Of a stretch of DNA of 39,081 nucleotides, positions 17,679 through 24,589 are shown in pieces (positions within the stretch are counted from its first letter, which is position 1; each line of letters starts with the position of its first letter). The notes below the pieces were generated by a model. The model was not told the origin of the DNA and did not search any database. It worked only from the letters and a program-made list of their open reading frames with translations. This DNA is from Bacteroidales bacterium (lineage in GTDB: Bacteria; Bacteroidota; Bacteroidia; Bacteroidales; F082): NCBI GenBank assembly GCA_028696715.1, contig JAQVGO010000014.1, forward strand, positions 1 through 39,081. The letters run 5' to 3'. Both the position numbers and the translations under genes were made by a program.

Positions 17679-19411
17679 CTACCATCGACCCCCAGGTAAT
17701 GGCTGAAGCCAAAAAATGGTTGCAACCACCTTACGATTCAGAAACGATCAAAGCAGTGCAGCAGATGATCGATAAGGACCCAAAAGAGCTGACAGAAAGC
17801 TTCTATAAGAAACTTGAATTTGGAACCGGTGGATTGAGAGGCATCATGGGTGCTGGAACTAATCGCATGAATAAATACACCGTTGCTCAAGCCACACAAG
17901 GATTGGCCAATTACATGAAAAAAATGTTTCCGGGCCAGAAGCTTTCGATGGCTGTAGCTCACGACTGTCGCAACAACAGTGATTATTTTGCCCGTATCAC
18001 AGCAGAGATCATGTCGGCCAACAACATCCAGGTTTACCTCTTTAAAGGATTAAGGCCAACGCCTGAACTTTCGTTTGCCATTCGCGAGCTTCAATGCAAA
18101 AGTGGTGTGGTAATCACGGCATCGCACAACCCAAAAGAATACAATGGCTACAAAGCTTATTGGGAAGATGGAGGCCAGCTGATTGCGCCGCATGATAAAA
18201 ACGTAATAGCTGAAGTGGAACAAATTAAAGACCTCTCGGAAATAAAATTTGATGCCAACGAATCGCTGATAACCTATCTGGATGAGGATTTTGATAAAAA
18301 ATATATCGACAGAATAAAATCGTTAAGCCTGTCGCCAGATGTTATTCAACGTCAGGAAAACATGAAAATCGTTTATACACCAATTCATGGAACCGGCGTA
18401 AAACTTGTTCCGGAAGCACTAAAAGCAGTTGGTTTTAAAACTGTGTATAATGTGCCTGAGCAGGATGTTGTGGATGGCAATTTCCCAACGGTACACTCGC
18501 CAAATCCTGAAGAGCCGGCTGCGCTCGAAATGGCCATTGCCAAAGCCAAAGAAGTTGATGCCGATCTGGTGATGGCTACCGATCCGGATGCTGATCGGGT
18601 GGGTTTGGCCATTCGCAACGAAGACAATGAGTTTATCCTTTTAAATGGCAACCAGGCCGCCAGCCTGTTGATTTATTATTTACTCAATAAATGGAAAGAC
18701 AACGGAAAACTTACTGGCAATGAATATATTGTAAAGACAATCGTTACCTCAGAACTGTTGTTCGATATAGCGGATAAATTTGGTGTGGAACGTTATGACG
18801 TATTAACCGGATTTAAATATATCGCTGATATAATCAAATCACTCGAAGGTAAAAAGCAGTTCATCGGCGGTGGCGAAGAAAGTTATGGCTATCTGGTTGG
18901 TGATTTTGTTCGCGATAAAGATGCTGTAAGTTCATGTGTGATGCTGGCCGAAACAGCAGCATGGGCAGCCGATCAGGGCAAAACCATGCTGCAATTGCTC
19001 AAAGAGCTTTATGTGGAATTTGGTTTCTACAAAGAAAACCTGCTCTCTGTAACCAAAAAAGGAAAAGAAGGTGCCGAGGCAATTAAGGCAATGATGGACA
19101 GCTTTAGGAATAATCCTCCGGTTAAGATTGGTGATGAAAAACTGGTTGAGGTAAGAGATTATAAACTTAGCGAAACACGTAATCTCCAAAACGGAATGAT
19201 CAGTAAAATTGATCTGCCCAAGTCGGATGTGCTGCAGTTTATCACTTCGGGCGGTTCCAAAATTAGTGTAAGACCTTCGGGCACTGAACCTAAAATAAAA
19301 TTTTATTTTGGCGCAAAAGCCAGATTGAATTCGCTCGCAGATTACCAGAAAATTAATAATCTTTTAGACCAAAAAATCGAAGCTTTCAAGGCCTCATTAA
19401 ATATTGGTTAA
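17675..19411 (+). CDS. Phospho-sugar mutase (phosphoglucomutase/phosphomannomutase)
   Basis: The product has 578 residues, the size of the long Bacteroidota and Firmicutes PGM type. The phosphoserine loop TASHNPKEYNGYK carries the catalytic S150. The metal-binding loop is ATDPDADRVG (near residues 305-314). The sugar-binding GGEESYGY loop and the phosphate-binding RPSGTEPKIKFYF motif near the C-terminus are intact. It interconverts hexose 6- and 1-phosphates. Glucose 1-phosphate is the precursor of UDP-glucose, so the gene supplies the substrate line for ugd and uxs upstream. The choice between glucose and mannose cannot be settled by eye. Confidence 0.93.
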   Translation: MTTIDPQVMAEAKKWLQPPYDSETIKAVQQMIDKDPKELTESFYKKLEFGTGGLRGIMGAGTNRMNKYTVAQATQGLANYMKKMFPGQKLSMAVAHDCRNNSDYFARITAEIMSANNIQVYLFKGLRPTPELSFAIRELQCKSGVVITASHNPKEYNGYKAYWEDGGQLIAPHDKNVIAEVEQIKDLSEIKFDANESLITYLDEDFDKKYIDRIKSLSLSPDVIQRQENMKIVYTPIHGTGVKLVPEALKAVGFKTVYNVPEQDVVDGNFPTVHSPNPEEPAALEMAIAKAKEVDADLVMATDPDADRVGLAIRNEDNEFILLNGNQAASLLIYYLLNKWKDNGKLTGNEYIVKTIVTSELLFDIADKFGVERYDVLTGFKYIADIIKSLEGKKQFIGGGEESYGYLVGDFVRDKDAVSSCVMLAETAAWAADQGKTMLQLLKELYVEFGFYKENLLSVTKKGKEGAEAIKAMMDSFRNNPPVKIGDEKLVEVRDYKLSETRNLQNGMISKIDLPKSDVLQFITSGGSKISVRPSGTEPKIKFYFGAKARLNSLADYQKINNLLDQKIEAFKASLNIG

Positions 19412-19431
19412 CACCTTGATTACTGTTGTTT

Positions 19432-19470
19432 AAGATCATGCCACGGCTTACTGTCGCAGCATGATCTTTT
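19432..19470 (+). terminator. Terminator of the nucleotide-sugar operon
   Basis: A perfect 10-bp stem (AAGATCATGC at 19432-19441 with 19459-19468) encloses a 17-nt loop. The stem ends within a TTTT run. It lies 20 nt after the mutase stop. Confidence 0.8.
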
Positions 19471-19490
19471 CATTAAATGAGATTTAACTT

Positions 19491-19521
19491 TTTGTTTTCC
19501 AGTACTTTATTTTTAACTTTG
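19491..19521 (+). promoter_or_regulatory. Promoter of the FemAB-like gene
   Basis: TTTG (19491-19494), 19 nt, then TAACTTTG (19514-19521), a full match to the Bacteroidota consensus. The predicted transcript starts near 19528, about 36 nt before the ATG. Confidence 0.7.
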
Positions 19522-19563
19522 CAAAATCATTCAGCTAAATAAGCTATAAAACTTTCGATTCTC

Positions 19564-20688
19564 ATGATTACCGACATCTGGCAAAAAGACGTTGAAGAAT
19601 TATATCCATCACCTATTGTTCAGCAAACCGCTTTTTGGTCGAAGTTGAAACAAAAATCTGGTCTTAAAACCCTGGCAATAGATTTTAAATCGCAAACCGA
19701 CAGGCTTTTTGATCAGGTCAATAACCGGCGTACGATACAATCTGACCTGCTTGTGATTGTGCAACCGGTAAATAATAACTTTTGCATTGCTTATGCACCT
19801 TACGGCCCCGAGCTGGAACCGGAAGAAGAAAAACAAGGTATGTTTCTGGAAGCACTTTCCGAAAACCTGAAACCTCACCTGCCTGCCAATTGTATTGCAA
19901 TACGATACGACCTGCAATGGGAATCCTATTGGGCAAAAGACACTTCCTATTTTGATGCAGAAGGCAATTGGCTTGGCGAACCTTCTTCACAAACACAAGA
20001 ATTCAGATTTAATTATAACACACAAAACTGGAATTTCGAGAAGTCGCGCACCAATATCCTTCCATCGCACACTTTTTTTATTAACTTGAAGCTGTCGGAT
20101 GAATTGCTGTTGCAGAAAATGAAACCCAAAACACGCTACAACATCAAGTTGGCTCAACGCAAAGGAGTAAGCGTAAGAACGCTGGATACTGACCAACTCC
20201 ACATCTGGTACAAACTCTATCAGGAAACTGCCGAACGCAATCGCTTTCATGTGAATGATCTGAACTATTTTGAAACCGTGTTGAGCACCAAAGCCAATGA
20301 CACTTACTCACCTGCCGAGGTTTTTCTGCTCGTTGCCGAATGGAACAGCGAACCCCTGGCTGCCATGTTTTTGATTATGTCCGGCAAAAGAAGTTCTTAT
20401 CTTTATGGTGCCTCAACAGCGAAACATCGAAATGTGATGGCAACCTACGCCCTGCAATGGGAAGCCATTCAACTGGCAAAAGCAAAGGGCTGCACTGAAT
20501 ATGATATGTTTGGCACCTCCCCTACACCTGACCCAACACATCCCATGTACGGACTTTACAAATTTAAAAGTGGTTTTGGTGGCAGCCTTTTTCACGGCTT
20601 AGGATGTTGGGATTATCCCCTGCTTCAAAAACCTTATGATATGTATAAAGCCATTGAGTCGCAAGCAGCAGGATTCCATATGAGCTGA
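19564..20688 (+). CDS. FemA/FemB/FmhB-family GNAT protein (lipid II-type aminoacyltransferase fold)
   Basis: The product has 374 residues. The family pattern is clear: an N-terminal QQTAFWSKLKQ segment, the central MKPKTRYNIKLAQRKGVSVR motif, and a C-terminal GNAT half with AAMFLIMSGKRSSYLYGAS. That half continues with ATYALQWEAIQLAKAKG, EYDMFGTSP and LYKFKSGFGG. In Gram-positives these enzymes transfer amino acids from aminoacyl-tRNA to lipid II. Bacteroidota have direct peptidoglycan cross-links, so the acceptor here is uncertain and may be another cell-wall or polysaccharide group. It has its own promoter and a terminator separates it from the sugar operon. Confidence 0.85.
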   Translation: MITDIWQKDVEELYPSPIVQQTAFWSKLKQKSGLKTLAIDFKSQTDRLFDQVNNRRTIQSDLLVIVQPVNNNFCIAYAPYGPELEPEEEKQGMFLEALSENLKPHLPANCIAIRYDLQWESYWAKDTSYFDAEGNWLGEPSSQTQEFRFNYNTQNWNFEKSRTNILPSHTFFINLKLSDELLLQKMKPKTRYNIKLAQRKGVSVRTLDTDQLHIWYKLYQETAERNRFHVNDLNYFETVLSTKANDTYSPAEVFLLVAEWNSEPLAAMFLIMSGKRSSYLYGASTAKHRNVMATYALQWEAIQLAKAKGCTEYDMFGTSPTPDPTHPMYGLYKFKSGFGGSLFHGLGCWDYPLLQKPYDMYKAIESQAAGFHMS

Positions 20689-20799
20689 CAGTTGTGTTCT
20701 ATCCAGAGCAAATAGCGTACTCTTCAATAAATCCTTTACAAAATCCAATCTACAGACTAATTCCCTTGAAAATTTGTTTCAAAGTATTGTAAAGTTTAC

Positions 20800-20830
20800 T
20801 TGACTTTAAGGAAACTATACATTACTTTTG
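20800..20830 (+). promoter_or_regulatory. Promoter of the membrane protein/XRE/outer-membrane barrel operon
   Basis: TTG (20800-20802), 20 nt, then TACTTTTG (20823-20830) is a complete Bacteroidota-type promoter. The predicted start lies only about 10 nt before the ATG at 20847, giving a very short leader. Confidence 0.65.
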
Positions 20831-20846
20831 CGTCAAATAATTTAAG

Positions 20847-21326
20847 ATGATAAAGCAAAACTTCCTTTTCCCAAATAGTTTTAAGAAAATTGGTTGGGGA
20901 TTATTAATTCCTGGAATTGTATTGGGGATGATCTATCTGTTTGTGGACGATGATCCCAATTTATTGAATCTGATAGTGTTTACTTTTGCAGACGAACAAA
21001 TTTTTGGTGAATCAAGTTATTTTGCACTTGTTGAAAACAATATTTTTGACGAGTTAATCAGTTTACTAATTATCGTGGGCGGACTATTGGTTGCATTCTC
21101 AAAGGAAAAAACTGAAGATGAATTTATTAGCAAAATCAGGCTCGATTCGCTTGTTTGGGCAACTTATATTAACTATGCCATTCTGATAATAGCTCTTATT
21201 TTTGTTCACGACATGAGCTTTTTATGGGTATTGGTTTTTAATATGTTCACGCTCATTTTGTTTTTTGTAATACGTTTTAACTGGATATTGATTCAATCGA
21301 AAAAGCTTATCAGGGATGAAGAATAG
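20847..21326 (+). CDS. Four-helix membrane protein encoded with an XRE regulator
   Basis: The product has 159 residues with four predicted membrane helices (about residues 13-31, 70-87, 104-121 and 126-148). The loop between the first two is acidic. I do not recognise the family. Its stop lies inside the next gene (11-nt overlap), which encodes an XRE-type regulator. Membrane protein plus small XRE regulator is a common two-gene arrangement in which the membrane protein may sense a signal or sequester the regulator. That role is inferred from context only. Confidence 0.6.
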   Translation: MIKQNFLFPNSFKKIGWGLLIPGIVLGMIYLFVDDDPNLLNLIVFTFADEQIFGESSYFALVENNIFDELISLLIIVGGLLVAFSKEKTEDEFISKIRLDSLVWATYINYAILIIALIFVHDMSFLWVLVFNMFTLILFFVIRFNWILIQSKKLIRDEE

Positions 21327-21528
21327 CATAAAAGTTGAGCGGGCAAAAAAAAACCTCACTCAGGCTCAACTTGCTGAAATGGTGCAAGTAAGCAGACAAA
21401 CAATCAACGCAATCGAAGCCGGAAAATTCAATCTTTCAACGATTCTCGCCCTGAAGATTGCACATATTTTTAAGCAACCAGTTGAAAACATCTTCGAGCT
21501 GGAAAAATCGGATTGGCTGGTTCAATAA
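21316..21528 (+). CDS. Small XRE-family transcriptional regulator
   Basis: The product has 70 residues, almost entirely one HTH_3 (Cro/CI) domain: KNLTQAQLAEMVQVSRQTINAIEAGKFNLS covers the helix-turn-helix (residues about 13-42), followed by the two support helices and IFELE. Short proteins of this type usually dimerise and bind near their own promoter. It overlaps the membrane protein gene by 11 nt and lies 12 nt before the outer-membrane barrel gene, so all three are likely on one transcript. Confidence 0.85.
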   Translation: MKNSIKVERAKKNLTQAQLAEMVQVSRQTINAIEAGKFNLSTILALKIAHIFKQPVENIFELEKSDWLVQ

Positions 21529-21540
21529 GCACACCCAAAG

Positions 21541-23415
21541 ATGACAAGGAAATCCTATTTAATTCGCGTTGCAAAGTTCATTTCATTACTCTTGAGTTTG
21601 TTCTTCTTGCTTCATTTCAAGCTACCTGCCCAAGAAACTCAAAACCAACCAAAGACTGCTGCCGACACAAATTATAAAAGCACATTAAAGGAATCAGACT
21701 CTGTGCTGTTCAAAAAGCTGGAACAAAAAGCCAATAAAAGCAGGTTATTAAAAGAACTCGTTGAAATCACCTTCAAGGAGCAGGAAGGTCCTGAGCAAAA
21801 AGAATTAACTGACAATACAACAAAATGGCTGCCTTTCAAAGGTTTATTTATCAGCGGTATCAGCATAAAACAACCTCCTCCGGGTAGTTCCATTTTACCC
21901 TATGTATCAGAAAATGACAGCAGCCGAATCGAACAAATTATTCAAAAACTACATATCTATACGAAAACCTCTGTCATTCAAAAAAACCTATATATCAAAA
22001 CAGGCGACAGCCTGATACCCTGGCTAATAGCCGACAACGAAAAACTCATTCGCGATCTGCCCTTTATCGAAAATGCACGGTTTTATCCTGAATCGGTCTC
22101 TAACGATTCCATCAATCTAATTCTGGTAGTTCAGGATAAAATACCTTATGGCGTTTTTCCGGTTATATATTCCGCCAACAAACAAAGCTTAAAAATATGG
22201 AACTCAAATTTTTTAGGCTATGGCAATGAGGTTGGATTCAGTCTGACAAATGAAAAACCCGATTTTTATATGTCAGATATTTATTTTAAGCTAAACAACC
22301 TGGACAAAAAATTCATTCAAAACAGCCTCCGCTATCAGCGTTCCTTAAAACAGGAATACTACACCTTAACGCTCGAAAGGCCGTATCTGCCAGGGGCATA
22401 CAAACTGGCCGGAGGGCTTGAGCTGGCGCGCAAACAGGAAAACCTCCCCGACTATTATACTTCGCAAGCCGATGCCATTCTCGAGACAAGGTATTTTCAG
22501 GGAAATGGATGGCTTGGGTATCAGTTTGAACTAAACAAACATCAGGAAGATAAACGTCCTCAGTACCTCGTACCAGCCATAGGAATATACAACACCTATT
22601 TTCAAAAAAGACCCTTTGTAAGTGCAGACTCCAATTATGTATTGAGTAACTATACACGATTGATGGCCTCAGTAAACTGGGTCAACCAGAACTTTGTTGA
22701 AAGCGACAAACTCTTCGCGCAAAACCATCCTCAGGCTCTTCCGGTTGGATTCAGAATCGGTTTGACGGGTGGCTATAGCTGGAATGAATTTAGCAAAATG
22801 CCTTACCTTGGAGTAGATTTCAGATGGAGTTCGTTGGGTAAAAAGCCAGATTATTGGGTTGTTTCGGCTGGATTTGGGAGCTATATTCATGCGCAAAAGC
22901 TTCGCCAGGGTGCTGTAAAAGGGTCGATGTATTATTTGAGCAATTTGGCAACAATTGGTGATTACGCATTCCGAATTTTAAGTGGAGTCAATTACGTCAG
23001 AGGAATTAACCGCCTCAGCTACGACAGTTTGCACCTGAACAACGGACATGGAATTACAGGCCTGCGGACCGATGCCCTGAGAGGAATGCAACGAATCAAT
23101 ACAGAACTGCAATTTATGCTCTATACACCCTGGAAATGGCTTGGTTTCAATTTTACACCTTATATGCTTTGTGAAACAGGTTTTATTGCAGAAGCAGATG
23201 AAGAATTATTCAACAAGCGCCTGGTGACCGGCCTTGGTATTGGCCTCAGACTTCGGAACAAGTACCTTGTTTTTTCTTCAATACAACTTCGATTGATGTT
23301 TTATCCCTATGTTCCGGAAGGTGCAGCGGCATGGTCTGTTGACCTTTCTGACACCCTCGGTTGGGAGATCTTTAATTTCGACCCAAAACAACCGGATGAA
23401 TTGATCTTCAGATAG
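21541..23415 (+). CDS. Outer-membrane beta-barrel protein with POTRA-like domain (Omp85/BamA-like)
   Basis: The product has 624 residues. A signal peptide (about residues 1-31) is followed by a Gln- and Lys-rich linker. A POTRA-like segment (about residues 105-200: IIQKLHIYTKTSVIQKNLYIKTGDSL...LIRDLPFIENARFYPE...INLILVVQDK) matches the domain pattern of the Omp85 superfamily. A barrel follows from about residue 205 with the typical GYGNEVGFSL start and many alternating strands. Only one clear POTRA is seen, whereas BamA has five, so it is a shorter paralogue and not BamA itself. A role in outer-membrane insertion or secretion is plausible. Linkage with an XRE regulator suggests regulated expression. 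Confidence 0.7.
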   Translation: MTRKSYLIRVAKFISLLLSLFFLLHFKLPAQETQNQPKTAADTNYKSTLKESDSVLFKKLEQKANKSRLLKELVEITFKEQEGPEQKELTDNTTKWLPFKGLFISGISIKQPPPGSSILPYVSENDSSRIEQIIQKLHIYTKTSVIQKNLYIKTGDSLIPWLIADNEKLIRDLPFIENARFYPESVSNDSINLILVVQDKIPYGVFPVIYSANKQSLKIWNSNFLGYGNEVGFSLTNEKPDFYMSDIYFKLNNLDKKFIQNSLRYQRSLKQEYYTLTLERPYLPGAYKLAGGLELARKQENLPDYYTSQADAILETRYFQGNGWLGYQFELNKHQEDKRPQYLVPAIGIYNTYFQKRPFVSADSNYVLSNYTRLMASVNWVNQNFVESDKLFAQNHPQALPVGFRIGLTGGYSWNEFSKMPYLGVDFRWSSLGKKPDYWVVSAGFGSYIHAQKLRQGAVKGSMYYLSNLATIGDYAFRILSGVNYVRGINRLSYDSLHLNNGHGITGLRTDALRGMQRINTELQFMLYTPWKWLGFNFTPYMLCETGFIAEADEELFNKRLVTGLGIGLRLRNKYLVFSSIQLRLMFYPYVPEGAAAWSVDLSDTLGWEIFNFDPKQPDELIFR

Positions 23416-23451
23416 AATTATCCGATGCCATGAAAAGAAATTCCGTAGCAA

Positions 23452-23904
23452 TCAAATGATCTGCAGGATTTTGTATTGCTTATTGTTAAAACTGAAACTA
23501 TCACCAGTTTTCCTGGTTTTCATGGCATGATAAATAGGTACCAGCATCGAAATTACAATTACGTCTTCCTCCTTAAACTGAAGTATGCCCAGACCGACAG
23601 CAATAAAAAACAAATCAGTATCCGTTTGAATAAGCGCACCGAAACCCACTTCTTTTTGGGGTTTATTGATTTCAGGTTTTTTAAGCAAATCCAAATATTG
23701 CATTGCCTGGCTCAATTGCTTGGCATACATATCTTTTTTTCGTAGCTGTTGGTTTCTAAAACCATCATACCTATCCTTTGGTGCGCCGTAGTTGTTTGCT
23801 TCTTCCTGTGCCTCATCCATGGCCTTTTGGGCATGAGCAATGGCAGCCTTCTGCATAGCAATCAAATGCTGAATAAGTTCCGCTTTAAACTCCTTTGTTC
23901 TCAT
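23452..23904 (-). CDS. GreA/GreB-like transcription elongation factor-related protein
   Basis: The product has 150 residues from the ATG at 23902-23904. The open frame runs further upstream to 24087, but that part overlaps the divergent DUF5063 gene and reads as non-coding. An ATG at 23926-23928 is a possible alternative. The N-terminal half is a long helical hairpin (KAAIAHAQKAMDEAQEEANN...KDMYAKQLSQAMQYLDLL) and the C-terminal half is a beta domain (VGFGALIQTD...FFIAVGLGIL) with a SFNNKQYKILQII end, as in Gre factors. Gre factors rescue backtracked RNA polymerase using acidic residues at the coiled-coil tip. The tip here (APKDRYDGFRNQQ) does not obviously keep them, so cleavage activity is uncertain. 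Homologues in Bacteroidota are sometimes misnamed 3-oxoacyl-ACP synthase. Confidence 0.65.
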   Translation of the reverse strand: MRTKEFKAELIQHLIAMQKAAIAHAQKAMDEAQEEANNYGAPKDRYDGFRNQQLRKKDMYAKQLSQAMQYLDLLKKPEINKPQKEVGFGALIQTDTDLFFIAVGLGILQFKEEDVIVISMLVPIYHAMKTRKTGDSFSFNNKQYKILQII

Positions 23905-23971
23905 CAGATTACTTAAATTTGCAATCATTTGAGCAAATTTAAAGCTTGCTTTGAAATAAACCAAATACAAC

Positions 23972-24517
23972 ATGAGCACAACTGATCCTACCCTATCGCG
24001 TAACATCTTGGAATTGGCAGCCGTAGCAAGTGAATTTTGTAATTTTGTAGAAGATACCGCCAACCTCAGGCAGCAAGCATTTTTCAATTCGCTGCAGGGC
24101 CTGGTTCCATTACTTTATCTGCGCGGCACACTCCTGCCCCATATTGAGCCTGAATTTCCGGAAGCCAACGAAAGATTTGTCACCGAAGAACAATATGAAG
24201 GACTTTTCAATGCCCTGCGCGAATTAACCGGCGAATTGGATGAGTTTTGGTACATCGATCACAGTGGATCACACATCACCGAAACACTCAAAGGTAGCTT
24301 TGCGGAGCATCTTGCCGATATCTACCAGGATCTGAAGGATTTTATCATGCTTTTTAAAAAACCCCAACTCGCGGCCCGCGAAAATGCTATTGCCAGTTGC
24401 AAAGCCAATTTTGCTCCCCACTGGGGAATCCGTCTGGCAAATTTACTTCCTGCCCTACACGAGCTTGTTGCAGAAGATAAACCTGCTGGTCAGGACGATG
24501 ATTTTCTTCTGGACTAA
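23972..24517 (+). CDS. DUF5063 domain-containing protein
   Basis: The product has 181 residues, mostly helical and acidic, with no signal peptide or membrane segment, so it is probably cytoplasmic. The pattern LAAVASEFCNFVEDTANL, LQGLVPLLYLRGTLLP, HITETLKGSFAEHLADIYQDLKDF and HWGIRLANLLPALHEL fits the Bacteroidota family DUF5063, whose function is unknown. It starts 67 nt from the divergent Gre-like gene and ends 72 nt before feoAB. A palindrome lies in that last gap. Confidence 0.75.
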   Translation: MSTTDPTLSRNILELAAVASEFCNFVEDTANLRQQAFFNSLQGLVPLLYLRGTLLPHIEPEFPEANERFVTEEQYEGLFNALRELTGELDEFWYIDHSGSHITETLKGSFAEHLADIYQDLKDFIMLFKKPQLAARENAIASCKANFAPHWGIRLANLLPALHELVAEDKPAGQDDDFLLD

Positions 24518-24520
24518 GGA

Positions 24521-24538
24521 ATACCTACTATTAGGTAT
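24521..24538. promoter_or_regulatory. Palindrome upstream of feoAB
   Basis: ATACCTA-CTAT-TAGGTAT is a perfect 7-bp inverted repeat just after the DUF5063 stop. It lies 52 nt before the feoAB ATG and immediately ahead of a TATATTGT (24552-24559), one mismatch from the -7 consensus. No T run follows, so an operator for an iron-responsive regulator is more likely than a terminator. Confidence 0.4.
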
Positions 24539-24589
24539 GTTGCGACTTCGGTATATTGTCTTTTTTTGTTTTTGGCAAAATAGCATGAT

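Noticed and set aside
23905-24087. Upstream extension of the Gre-like gene on the minus strand
   Set aside because: It overlaps the N-terminal coding region of the DUF5063 gene on the other strand and does not match the family, which starts at the helical hairpin.
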